Shown: positions 1-7,826 of the stretch, in pieces
Layout: the number at the start of each line of letters is the position of its first letter
How positions within the stretch are numbered: the stretch's first letter is position 1
DNA from: an uncultured Bacteroidota bacterium
GTDB taxonomy: Bacteria > Bacteroidota > Bacteroidia > Chitinophagales > Chitinophagaceae
Direction: 5' to 3'
Assembly (NCBI GenBank): GCA_946479055.1
Contig: CAMLEX010000040.1
Coordinates: forward strand, 1 to 13,515
Length of the DNA: 13,515 bases
Translations under genes and position numbers: made by a program
Notes under the pieces: model-generated
Databases searched by the model: none
Told to the model about the DNA's origin: nothing
Seen by the model: only the letters and a program-made list of their open reading frames with translations

Positions 1-333
1 GTGGTTATCATTTATCTGTCCTCAACATTACTGTTGGGATCAATCTGCCTACCCATCAACATCGGACGAGCCGCCCTTATCCGATAATTACCGGAACGTT
101 GACCTATGTGGCATTTCAGCATGCAAGGTTTACCCGCCGTTAATGTTACCATTACCGGCCGTGAGCTTTTACCTCACGTTTTCACCTTTTCCCCAATTGC
201 TGGAGTAGTTATTTTCTGTGGCACTATCTGTTGCCCTGATTTTCATCAGAACACCCGGCTCTTCACCGGTGCATTGCTCTACGCTGTCCAGACTTTCCTC
301 CTCATTTTACAATGAAGCGATAACCCGGCTTGT
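1..333 (-). ncRNA. rnpB: RNase P RNA (bacterial type A), 3' end cut by window edge
   Basis: Catalytic RNA of ribonuclease P, which removes 5' leaders from tRNA precursors. Read on the minus strand, the conserved blocks occur in canonical order. GAGGAAAGTCTGGAC (CR-I, near 286-300) is followed by ACAGAAA (213-219), then the GTGAGGTAAAAGCTCAC hairpin (161-177), GGTAAACC (127-134), GGGTAGGCAGATTGATCC (the L15 tRNA 3'-end binding region, 37-54) and ACAGATAAATGATAACC (CR-V, 3-19). Helix P2 closes between GGTTATC (319-325) and GATAACC (3-9). The 5' strand of P1, AAGCCGGG, lies at 324-331. Its expected partner CCCGGCTT would lie just beyond base 1, so roughly 20-30 nt of the 3' end are missing. The 5' end near 333 is estimated from P1; precursor RNA may start near 350. 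The short plus-strand reading frame over this region is only a shadow. Confidence 0.94.
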
Positions 334-358
334 AGTAATAATTTCAAAGAGGCAACTG

Positions 359-366
359 CAAAAATA
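359..366 (-). promoter_or_regulatory. Probable -7 box for rnpB
   Basis: TATTTTTG on the minus strand fits the Bacteroidota sigma-ABfr -7 consensus TAnnTTTG. It sits about 26 bases before the first paired base of the RNase P RNA, which suits a short 5' precursor. I do not see a good TTG -33 element at the usual distance, so this rests on motif and position only. Confidence 0.5.
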
Positions 367-371
367 AACAC

Positions 372-622
372 GGATTACCGGATTATACGGATTTCGCTGA
401 TTTTTTATCTTCGACTCTACGCCTCAACGGTTATTCTCAGTACTGAAAAAAAATATCTGTCGCTCCATAACCACTGTGAATGATACTGATTATATAACCA
501 AGGACTACCGGATTATACGGATTTTGCTGATTTTTTATCTTAGACTCTGTGCCTCAATGGTTATCTTAATACTGAAAAAAAATCTCTGTCGCCCCATAAC
601 CAAACTGCGAATGATACTGGTT
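372..622. repeat. Imperfect 130 bp tandem duplication containing the Smr gene 3' end
   Basis: Unit A (about 372-491) and unit B (about 502-622) align with a period of 129-131 bp. Both begin with GGAyTACCGGATTATACGG and continue through the same gene-terminal segment to the block TGATACTG. Unit B holds the real last codons and stop of the DUF2027-Smr gene. Unit A holds a second copy of about 17 codons (read as QYHSQ then GYGATDIFFQY and a stop) that has lost two bases in the middle and so is out of frame. The left part of each unit carries a CGGATT motif repeated about every 10 bases. This accounts for most of the 334-565 spacer between rnpB and the Smr gene. Confidence 0.9.
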
Positions 623-1585
623 AACAAAAGATTTCACTTCTTTTCTCAATCGCAGCATATCATGAATTTCATCTCTTAATTTTCCTGTTCCCAGCCCATG
701 AACAACAATTAATGAAGGTTGCATATGTGCCAACGCCAGCTCATAGTATTTTTCAAAGGTTCTTAATTGCAATCCGAGTATCTCATAATTGCTGAGATTT
801 CTCCAATCATCAGTGAGTTTTTCTGCATGCAGGTCAATAACACTACGGGGTGATTCCAGGTGTTGGCGGGCTTCTTTGGCATTATAAACCTTGTATCCCT
901 TAGCCGCCAATTTTCCAAGTTCTACTTTATCATCAATAAGTTTATCAGGATATTTTTCAAAAAGATTGTAAGAAAAAGTGGCAAGATTTTTTTCTTTTAC
1001 CTCTTCAATTTTTGCAAAAAGTTGTTTGGCTTTCAGCTTCAGGGATGATTCGTAAAAGTCAGCTTTCTTCTTATCCGGCTCAGTCAGGGAAAATTCAAAT
1101 TCAAAAGTGGGATTATCATTCAGATCAGCAAAAGGTATATCATGCAAGTAAAAATCTTCAAACGGGTTAATACGGTTTTTCAGATCAAAATCAGTTTCAC
1201 CAAAGAAATTAAGTTTATAAATAAAATTATACGGGGTCTCCGTTCTGTTGATCAGGTGCAGCTTTAATTCGTCCACCACTGTGTCACCAAATTCATCAAT
1301 ATCCATTACTGGCAAAAAAGTGAGCCATACGCCATCCGCTACTTTTGAAACCGGGCCAGACTTTTCCTTTTTTAAATCATCAATATATTTCTTTGGTTTG
1401 GGCGCCTGTGTTATTTTTTTTTCTGAAAAACGTTTAAAGTAAGGGAAATCTATTTGATCCATATAGACGGGAAACTTCACTCCTTTTACATCTACCATCA
1501 CCATTTTATCATTGATAAAATCAACTATTTCCCCTTCTTCATTGGAGTGCAGGATTAATACAATATCGCCAAGTTGGTATTTCAT
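566..1585 (-). CDS. DUF2027 and Smr domain protein
   Basis: About 339 residues. The first 50 residues (starting MKYQLGDIVLIL) look like a small beta-barrel. A DUF2027-type region follows, then a charged segment, then a C-terminal Smr domain of the MutS2-tail type. The Smr signature is clear: DLHAEKL near 251-257, HGLGTGKLR near 296-304, and the closing GYGATEIFF. Smr domains are known as nucleases or nucleic-acid binders, but the role of this Bacteroidota architecture is not established, so a DNA or RNA function is inference. An in-frame ATG 42 bases upstream exists. I chose 1585 because the protein then begins at the conserved-looking MKYQLGD and a -7 box lies just upstream, inside the longer version. 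The 3' end lies inside a tandem duplication, and a decayed second tail sits downstream. Confidence 0.88.
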   Translation of the reverse strand: MKYQLGDIVLILHSNEEGEIVDFINDKMVMVDVKGVKFPVYMDQIDFPYFKRFSEKKITQAPKPKKYIDDLKKEKSGPVSKVADGVWLTFLPVMDIDEFGDTVVDELKLHLINRTETPYNFIYKLNFFGETDFDLKNRINPFEDFYLHDIPFADLNDNPTFEFEFSLTEPDKKKADFYESSLKLKAKQLFAKIEEVKEKNLATFSYNLFEKYPDKLIDDKVELGKLAAKGYKVYNAKEARQHLESPRSVIDLHAEKLTDDWRNLSNYEILGLQLRTFEKYYELALAHMQPSLIVVHGLGTGKLRDEIHDMLRLRKEVKSFVNQYHSQFGYGATEIFFQY

Positions 1586-1589
1586 AGCA

Positions 1590-1597
1590 CAAAGATA
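1590..1597 (-). promoter_or_regulatory. -7 box directly before the Smr gene start
   Basis: TATCTTTG on the minus strand is a perfect TAnnTTTG match and ends four bases before the ATG at 1585. Transcription normally begins several bases downstream of this box, so the mRNA would have almost no leader. A TTG lies upstream but about 27 bases away, longer than the usual gap. It also argues against the upstream in-frame ATG. Confidence 0.55.
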
Positions 1598-1746
1598 GTG
1601 AGAGGAATGGTGAGTGGGTAATGGCAAGTATCATACAGGAATATACAATGACTGTATTCGGCTAATGAATATTCACTTTCAGCCTTCACCAGGTCATTTT
1701 CCGCAAGGTTTTATCAGAAGAAGAACGGAGAAAAAACCTAACCGTA

Positions 1747-3441
1747 TCATATTTTTTTCGCCAGTTTACTATTGCGGTATCCGTAAAGAAAATAAACAAC
1801 CAGGCCTGCTCCCAACCATATCAGGAAACGCAACCAGTTGCTATGATGTTCCTGAGCCATCAGGTAAAAACAGCTGAGCATACCCAAAACAGGGATCAAT
1901 GAAAAATTTTTGAGGTAAGAATAAATCGCTACGATAATGGCTACTACATAGAATCCTATCATGGGTAAGGTTTCTAATTTCATTAAGTCTGTATAATAAT
2001 CCGGAACTTTTATTCCAATATAGATCATAGAAGCTGCCAGTAAAACCGATACTATATATTTACCATTAATGTAGGGCACTTTAAACCGGCTTTCAGGACG
2101 ATCTGGTTGATTTTGTAATACAAGTACACCACCACAAACTAATACAAAAGCGAATAAAGTTCCAATACTCGTTAATGCAATTACTACATCGAGGTTAAGA
2201 AATAAAGCTGGTATGGCTACGGCACATCCTGTTAAGATAGTTGAAAAAGAAGGCGTGCCAAACCGCGGATGAATACGGGAAAATATCTTAGGCAATAACC
2301 CATCGCGGCTCATACTCATCCAAATCCTGGGCTGACCCAACTGGAATACGAGTAATACACTTGCTGTTGCAAATACGGCACTGACAGCTACAATGCCTGC
2401 CAGCCATTTTAAACCTTTTGCATCAAATACCATTGCCAGCGGATCGCCTACATTAAGCTGTTTATAACTAACCATTCCCGTTAATACTAATGCAAGCAAC
2501 ACATATAGGATAGTACAAATAATAAGTGAATAGATCATACCTCTCGGCAGATCCTTTTGCGGATTCTTACATTCTTCAGCAGTTGTGGAAATAGCATCAA
2601 ATCCAATATACGCAAAGAATACCGCAGACACCCCTTTAAGAATTCCACTCAAACCATTTGGTGAAAACGGCGACCAGTTTTCAGGATTTACATAAAAACC
2701 ACCTACAACTATTACCAGGAAAATCACAGCCAATTTTAAACCCACCAGGAAATTACTTGCATTGCGTGATTCACGGATGCCTCTGAACACAATAGCGGTA
2801 ATGATCAATACAATTAATAAAGCTGGCAAATCCATAATAAGATTTAAACCGAATAATTGTGGGGATTGTGTCCATGCATTGTATTTAGAAACAACGACGG
2901 CATCAAGATTTTGTAATAATTCCCCATTTGCCAAAGTAGCAGTAGCTTCTTTAAAACCTGCATGTGCGGATGAATAATCCATCGTTAACCAATCAGGGAT
3001 ATGGAGGTTAAATCCACTCATCAGGCGTGTAAAATAATCACTCCAGGAAATAGCAACTGCAATATTGCCAATAGCATATTCCATCAGCAAATCCCAACCG
3101 ATGATCCAGGCGAATATTTCTCCAAAAGCAACATAAGAATAAGTATAAGCACTTCCCGAAACAGGAACAGTAGAAGCAAATTCAGCATAACATAAAGCAG
3201 CAAAACCACAGGCAACGGCTGTAAAAATATAAAGGAGGATAATGCCCGGTCCGCCATCATAAGAAGCTTTGCCGATGCTGCTAAAAACCCCTGCACCAAT
3301 AACAGCCGCAATGCCCAATGCTGTCAGATCTTTTACTCCAAGCACTTTTTTAAGCCCTGCTCCATGCCCGTCTCCAAGCCCCTCTTTTGCATCCTTTAGT
3401 ATAGTCGAAATTTCTTTTTTCCGAAACAATGAATTTGCCAT
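1747..3441 (-). CDS. APC superfamily amino acid permease (CAT-like)
   Basis: 564-residue inner-membrane transporter, probably importing amino acids by cation symport or exchange. A soluble N-terminal stretch of about 35 residues precedes TM1, which has the family motif GAGVFSS (49-55). Hydrophobic segments then repeat to the C-terminus, about 12-14 in all. The block FFAYIGFDAISTTAEE followed by CKNPQKDLPRG (275-301) is characteristic of the cationic amino acid transporter branch, as is the later PRIWMSMSRDGLLPKIF (371-387). An extra polar loop (about 145-195) separates two membrane segments and makes the protein longer than many bacterial members. Substrate cannot be read from sequence. The gene follows the prenyl synthase after 83 bases, so it may be cotranscribed or have its own weak promoter (TATTTTAA about 20 bases upstream). 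Confidence 0.92.
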   Translation of the reverse strand: MANSLFRKKEISTILKDAKEGLGDGHGAGLKKVLGVKDLTALGIAAVIGAGVFSSIGKASYDGGPGIILLYIFTAVACGFAALCYAEFASTVPVSGSAYTYSYVAFGEIFAWIIGWDLLMEYAIGNIAVAISWSDYFTRLMSGFNLHIPDWLTMDYSSAHAGFKEATATLANGELLQNLDAVVVSKYNAWTQSPQLFGLNLIMDLPALLIVLIITAIVFRGIRESRNASNFLVGLKLAVIFLVIVVGGFYVNPENWSPFSPNGLSGILKGVSAVFFAYIGFDAISTTAEECKNPQKDLPRGMIYSLIICTILYVLLALVLTGMVSYKQLNVGDPLAMVFDAKGLKWLAGIVAVSAVFATASVLLVFQLGQPRIWMSMSRDGLLPKIFSRIHPRFGTPSFSTILTGCAVAIPALFLNLDVVIALTSIGTLFAFVLVCGGVLVLQNQPDRPESRFKVPYINGKYIVSVLLAASMIYIGIKVPDYYTDLMKLETLPMIGFYVVAIIVAIYSYLKNFSLIPVLGMLSCFYLMAQEHHSNWLRFLIWLGAGLVVYFLYGYRNSKLAKKI

Positions 3442-3524
3442 CCGCTGGTTGGTTTAGAAGCCCTTAAAATAGCGAAAAAAAATGAGGTGGATTGAATCTG
3501 CTTGTTATTACTATTGTGCTGACC

Positions 3525-4490
3525 CTAATGTTCTCTCTGCACAAGAAATAAAGCCAATTGTTTCAATGGTTCTTTACGCACAGATAATACAGCTATATCT
3601 TCAAGGTGACTAAACGCCTCATCAAGGAATTGATTTTTTAATTGAAGAGCCCAGGCATCCACCTTACAATCATGAAATAATTCTAAAACTTTTTGCACTT
3701 TATCTTCAGAATTATTCTGCAAAAGTCTCTTTAATTCATTTTGTTGTGCAGGCGGCGCTGCCTCCAATGCATGAATAAGCAGAAAGGTTTTTTTATTGGA
3801 TAAAATATCACCGCCTACCTGCTTGCCGAATTTATCAGGATCACCAAATGCATCTAAATAATCGTCCTGTACCTGGAAGGCAAGCCCAAGTTTGCGCCCA
3901 AATTCATATACAAGGTTTTGGTTCCTTTCTCCTGCTCCGCCAAGTATAGCACCCATTTTTAAACTGGCTGCCAGCAACACAGAAGTTTTCAGCTCAATCA
4001 TTTTCAGGTATTCATCATGTCCTACCATTTCCTTTTTTTCAAAATCCATGTCGATCTGCTGACCTTCACAAACCTGTCGTGCAGACGTATTAAAAAGACC
4101 TAATACCTGGCGAAGAAATGTAGTATTCACTTTATTGAGATGTTCGTAAGCCGCAACCTGCATGACGTCGCCGGCAAGGATGGCCGTACTCTCTCCATAT
4201 TTTTTATGCAGTGTTTCCATGCCCCTGCGCAAAGGAGCTTTGTCCATGATGTCATCATGGATCAGTGTGAAATTGTGAAATAATTCTATAGCTGTGGCAA
4301 CTTCCCACGCATCAGGTTTTATGTCGTCAAATAATTCATTTCCCATCAAACAAAGAACAGGCCTTACTCTTTTGCCACCCATTTTTAAAAAATATTCATT
4401 GGCTTCGTACAAGGTAGCCGGCTCAGCAGGAAAACGACGTTGATCAAAGTATTGTGCAAATTGTTGCGATAGTTGTTCGAATGAATGCAT
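3525..4490 (-). CDS. Short-chain polyprenyl diphosphate synthase (FPP/GGPP type)
   Basis: 321 residues. Condenses isopentenyl diphosphate with an allylic diphosphate in isoprenoid synthesis; cytosolic. Visible motifs in order are KMGGKRVRP (36-44, substrate diphosphate binding), the first aspartate-rich motif DDIMD (79-83), GQQID (144-148), KTS (168-170) and the second aspartate-rich motif DDYLD (209-213). The first motif has no two-residue insertion. The residue five places before it is phenylalanine (F74), and such an aromatic is known to stop chain growth at about C15-C20 in type I enzymes. I therefore infer FPP or GGPP as product rather than a quinone-length chain, but motif reading alone cannot settle it. 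The ATG is supported by a -7-like box just upstream. The gene is separated from rnr by an inverted-repeat spacer and probably starts its own transcript. Confidence 0.92.
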   Translation of the reverse strand: MHSFEQLSQQFAQYFDQRRFPAEPATLYEANEYFLKMGGKRVRPVLCLMGNELFDDIKPDAWEVATAIELFHNFTLIHDDIMDKAPLRRGMETLHKKYGESTAILAGDVMQVAAYEHLNKVNTTFLRQVLGLFNTSARQVCEGQQIDMDFEKKEMVGHDEYLKMIELKTSVLLAASLKMGAILGGAGERNQNLVYEFGRKLGLAFQVQDDYLDAFGDPDKFGKQVGGDILSNKKTFLLIHALEAAPPAQQNELKRLLQNNSEDKVQKVLELFHDCKVDAWALQLKNQFLDEAFSHLEDIAVLSVRKEPLKQLALFLVQREH

Positions 4491-4494
4491 GGGG

Positions 4495-4502
4495 CGAAGA
4501 TA
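4495..4502 (-). promoter_or_regulatory. -7-like box directly before the prenyl synthase start
   Basis: TATCTTCG on the minus strand differs from TAnnTTTG at one base and, as at the Smr gene, ends exactly four bases before the ATG. No convincing TTG -33 box was found upstream. Confidence 0.4.
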
Positions 4503-4517
4503 GTTGAAGATTTTTTT

Positions 4518-4721
4518 TCACGCAGGGATCGCAGTGGTCGCAAAGGACTTATTTTTCAAATAATTATTGCAAAAAACTAAAAATGTTTGCAATTCGTTTA
4601 ATCCCATTTTTTTAATAATGGCTCATTAAAGTTTATCATTAAGTCAAGATTAGGTTACTTAACTATACCCCTTTGTGATATCCCTTCTTTTCACTCAATG
4701 GTCTCTGCGCCCTCTGCGTGA
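4518..4721. repeat. Inverted CACGCAG-type repeats bounding a 204 bp AT-rich spacer
   Basis: The left arm (4518-4539, plus strand) begins TCACGCAGGGATCGCAG; the right arm (4700-4721, read on minus) begins TCACGCAGAGGGCGCAG. They match at about 16 of 22 positions. Each is built from CGCAG(A/G)G words. The right arm overlaps the 3' end of rnr and encodes its last residues. The interior (about 4540-4699) is AT-rich and I see no gene, RNA or strong terminator in it. Related CGCAGAG repeats are widespread in bacterial spacers, but I do not know of an assigned function. Confidence 0.75.
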
Positions 4722-6743
4722 TTCCTCTTTCTTTTTTCCTTTAGGTTTAGGTTTTACCATTTCTTCTGCGCCTGTAATAACCGGATCGCTGGTCGGTACC
4801 CACACATAATCCAATTGCCGCTTGATAAGATTAGCCGCAGCTACTTTTATTCTTACCTTATCGCCCATTCTGAATTTTCTTCCGCTGCGCATACCTACCA
4901 GGCAATAATCAGATTCAAGGTGGCGAAACTCATCATACTCCAGCAAGCTGGTCACACTTACTAATCCTTCACATTTATGTTCCACCGTTTCTACCCAGAA
5001 ACCAAAACTGGCTACCCCACTGATCACCCCATCAAAATCCTCGCCTACATAATTTCTCATGTACTGTACCTGCTTGTATTTATTTGCGGCCCTTTCCGAT
5101 TCCATTGCCGCTCTTTCCCGCTCACTGCAATGCTTACATTTCTCTTCCAGCTTTTTATCAACGACAAATTTACTGTCCAATACTTCCTGCAGAATACGAT
5201 GCACCATTACATCAGGATAACGACGGATAGGAGAAGTGAAATGACAGTAATGTTCGAAACCTAATCCATAATGGCCCACATTTTCGATTGTGTATTTTGC
5301 TTTGGCCATTGTTCTTATACCCAATTGTTCCAGTACATGCTGTTCTGGTCTGCCGTGTGCATCTTTAAGCAATTGATTAAAAGATGCAGCAATAGCTTCG
5401 GGAGAAGAAGAATCGAACTTATGCCCGAACTTGTTGGCGAAAGCTATAAACGGCAGCAATTTTTCTTCATCAGGCGTATCATGTATCCTGTAAGGAAATG
5501 GCAATGGTTTGCCTTTAACCTTTATTTTGGAAATATTTTCCGCAACATAACGATTGGCCAATAGCATAAACTCTTCGACCAACTGGTGCGACTCTTTGCT
5601 TTCTTTAACCATGATGCCGATCGGATCGCCTTTTTCATCAAGTTTAAAACGCACTTCCTGTGATGAAAAATTGATGGCCCCTTTATTGAATCTTTTCTTG
5701 CGCATCTTTTGCGCCAGGTCATTCAGCAACAGCATCTGTTCTGCATGATCTCCTGCTTTCGTTTCAATGATATCCTGTGCTTCTTCGTAAGTAAAACGCC
5801 GGTTAGAATGCATTATAGTTCTGCCCAGCCAGCATTGTTTTACTTCGGCCCTGGATGTTATTTCAAAAATAGCGGAGAAAGTAAGTTTGTCTTCGTTGGG
5901 CCGCAATGAACAAAGTACATTTGAAATATGCTCCGGCAACATTGGATTCACACGATCCGGAAGATAAACAGAAGTAGCTTTCTGATAGGCTGCTTTATCC
6001 AATGGATTTTCCGGTTCTACATAATGGCTTACATCGGCAATATGAACACCGATCTCGTAAAGATCATCTTTTATTTTTTTGACAGAAATAGCATCATCAA
6101 AATCTTTCGCATCTACAGGATCAATGGTGAATGTGAGGATATCCCGAACATCTCTCCGATTCTTTATTTCTTCCTTACTGATCGTATCCGGTATTCTTGC
6201 AGCCACCTCTAAGGCATCCTCCGGAAATTCAAGAGGAAAGCCATTTTCCAATAAGATCTCCTTCATGGCTGCATCATTTGTATTTTCAGCATCCAGCACA
6301 CTTATCACTTCCCCCACAGGACGTTTATCACCTTTTTCCCAACGCACCATTTTTACAATTACCCTGTCATTATCTTTTGCATTATTAATGGCTGCCAATG
6401 GAATAAAAAGATCAGGCATTGGCTTATCTGTATCCATCACAAAAAATGCAAAGTCCTTATTCATTTGCAGACGGCCGATAAATTCGGTTTGTTTCCTTTC
6501 AATAACGTCTACTATTTCGCCCTGCATCCGGCGGCCATAATTGTTTTTGATTTTGACCCTTACTATATCTCCATGCATGGCTGTATTGAAATCGGAAGGG
6601 CGGATCAGTATATCCGTTTCCTGTTCCGGAACAATTACAAATCCCATTCCCGAACGGGTGATATCCAGTTTACCCTTTACTGTTTTACCAGCAGTATCAG
6701 AACTGTTCTTTTGTTTTTTCTTTGTTGCATTTCTTTTCGCCAT
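4695..6743 (-). CDS. rnr: Ribonuclease R (RNase II/RNB family 3'-5' exoribonuclease)
   Basis: 682 residues. Degrades RNA processively from the 3' end, including structured RNA, in the cytosol. A basic N-terminus leads into cold-shock-like OB domains (about 20-150). The RNB catalytic domain follows, with the metal-binding aspartates in IDPVDAKDFDDAI (D208, D214, D216, D217). The RNB signature HFTSPIRRYPDVMVHRIL is at 501-518. An S1 domain lies near 568-645 (GEDFDGVISGVASFGFWVE), followed by a lysine/arginine-rich tail. It lacks the N-terminal helix-turn-helix extension of the 813-residue E. coli enzyme and is therefore shorter. The start lies 3 bases after the lpxK stop, so it is probably cotranscribed and translationally coupled. 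The final SRRGRRDH is encoded by an interspersed repeat. Confidence 0.97.
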   Translation of the reverse strand: MAKRNATKKKQKNSSDTAGKTVKGKLDITRSGMGFVIVPEQETDILIRPSDFNTAMHGDIVRVKIKNNYGRRMQGEIVDVIERKQTEFIGRLQMNKDFAFFVMDTDKPMPDLFIPLAAINNAKDNDRVIVKMVRWEKGDKRPVGEVISVLDAENTNDAAMKEILLENGFPLEFPEDALEVAARIPDTISKEEIKNRRDVRDILTFTIDPVDAKDFDDAISVKKIKDDLYEIGVHIADVSHYVEPENPLDKAAYQKATSVYLPDRVNPMLPEHISNVLCSLRPNEDKLTFSAIFEITSRAEVKQCWLGRTIMHSNRRFTYEEAQDIIETKAGDHAEQMLLLNDLAQKMRKKRFNKGAINFSSQEVRFKLDEKGDPIGIMVKESKESHQLVEEFMLLANRYVAENISKIKVKGKPLPFPYRIHDTPDEEKLLPFIAFANKFGHKFDSSSPEAIAASFNQLLKDAHGRPEQHVLEQLGIRTMAKAKYTIENVGHYGLGFEHYCHFTSPIRRYPDVMVHRILQEVLDSKFVVDKKLEEKCKHCSERERAAMESERAANKYKQVQYMRNYVGEDFDGVISGVASFGFWVETVEHKCEGLVSVTSLLEYDEFRHLESDYCLVGMRSGRKFRMGDKVRIKVAAANLIKRQLDYVWVPTSDPVITGAEEMVKPKPKGKKKEESRRGRRDH

Positions 6744-6746
6744 AAA

Positions 6747-7826
6747 TTAGTTTTTCTCCGGCTGCCCAACCCGACGTATGAAATCAATAACGAGTTGCCC
6801 GAACCGGCCTTCTTCTCCATACAAAAAATGATGCCGGACCGGAATTACATACAAAGGCCAGCCAGCTATTTCTGTATTGAATTTTACTAAACGTACTGCA
6901 TCTTTTTCAGTTGTAAGAATAATTTTATCAACGGAATCAATAGCTGCAAATTTTTTCCTGATCTCTTTCAGGTCATCAATAGTGAAAATGCGATGATCCG
7001 GATATTGAAGCAAATGATAAGTCTTGCTGTTTTTTTCCAGCATTGACTTCAGTGGCTGCGGATTGGCAATACCCGACACCAGCAATATTTCTGTATTATC
7101 GGTGAAGGAAAAATCGGCCTTTGTTAATATATGGTAAGGCTGCCCATAGTCAATAGCGGCAAAAAAAACCGATTGCCCCGCTTGTGGATTTATCTCTTCA
7201 ATTAACTTCCTTTTTTCTGTTTCTAAAAGATCAGGATCGCATTTGGTAACAATGATAATATTGGCTCTTTTATATTCCGATTTCAGATCACGGAGATCAC
7301 CTGTTGGCAAATAAAAATCACGGGTAAATAAATTATTATAATCCGTCAATAAAATATTTAACCCTGCTTTGATAGCCCGGTGCTGAAACGCATCATCAAG
7401 GATAATGACTTCCGTTTCGGGCCTGTCATGTAATAGCTGCGGAATAGCATGCAGTCTTTCTTCGCCAACCGCTACCGGTACATCCGGGAATTTTATATGA
7501 AACTGCATTGGTTCATCCCCAATATCCAGGGCATCGGATCTTTCGTTGGCCAATGCATACCCTTTTGTTCTTCTTTTATAACCACGACTGAGTGTAGCTA
7601 CTTTGAATTGATCCTTTAAAAGACGTACAAGATATTCTACCATTGGCGACTTACCTGTACCTCCAACGGAGAGGTTGCCTACGCATATTAACGGCAATGC
7701 AAATGGAGTACTGTGCAGAATTTTTTTATTATACATCCAGTTGCGAATAGCAATAACCAGCCAGTATACCAAGGCAAATGGCAGCAAAAGAATGCGAAAA
7801 GATTTGAGAAAAAAATTAGAAAACAT
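6747..7826 (-). CDS. lpxK: Tetraacyldisaccharide 4'-kinase
   Basis: 359 residues. Phosphorylates the 4' position of the lipid A disaccharide precursor at the inner face of the inner membrane, a late step of lipid A synthesis. The N-terminal 25-30 residues are hydrophobic with basic flanks (membrane anchor). The P-loop is GNLSVGGTGKSP (50-61), followed by SRGYKRRTKGY (80-90), DIGDEP (101-106) and the Walker B-like IILDDAFQHR (141-150). PTGDLRD (174-180) and TKCD (194-197) are also family features. Its start overlaps the end of ygfA by 11 bp and rnr follows 3 bp later, so the three genes are likely one transcript. The gene implies an LPS-bearing outer membrane. Confidence 0.97.
   Translation of the reverse strand: MFSNFFLKSFRILLLPFALVYWLVIAIRNWMYNKKILHSTPFALPLICVGNLSVGGTGKSPMVEYLVRLLKDQFKVATLSRGYKRRTKGYALANERSDALDIGDEPMQFHIKFPDVPVAVGEERLHAIPQLLHDRPETEVIILDDAFQHRAIKAGLNILLTDYNNLFTRDFYLPTGDLRDLKSEYKRANIIIVTKCDPDLLETEKRKLIEEINPQAGQSVFFAAIDYGQPYHILTKADFSFTDNTEILLVSGIANPQPLKSMLEKNSKTYHLLQYPDHRIFTIDDLKEIRKKFAAIDSVDKIILTTEKDAVRLVKFNTEIAGWPLYVIPVRHHFLYGEEGRFGQLVIDFIRRVGQPEKN

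Noticed and set aside
106..315. Plus-strand open frame of 69 codons
   Set aside because: It lies inside the RNase P RNA on the opposite strand and has no protein-like features.
476..679. Plus-strand open frame over the tandem duplication
   Set aside because: It is antisense to the Smr gene end and the duplicated spacer; its sequence follows the repeats.
1586..1627. 14-residue N-terminal extension of the Smr protein
   Set aside because: The extension is untypical for the family and contains the perfect -7 box; the MKYQLGD start is preferred.
1614..1877. Plus-strand open frame of 87 codons between the Smr and permease genes
   Set aside because: Half of it is antisense to the permease 3' end and it has no recognisable domain; the spacer itself shows nothing clear.
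4600..4630. Possible terminator hairpin CCATT/AATGG after rnr
   Set aside because: The stem is only five A/T-rich pairs and lacks a T-run in the right place.
6079..6540. 153-codon plus-strand frame opposite rnr
   Set aside because: A shadow of the strongly supported RNase R gene; its low-complexity Ser/Phe/Ile content is typical of antisense translation.
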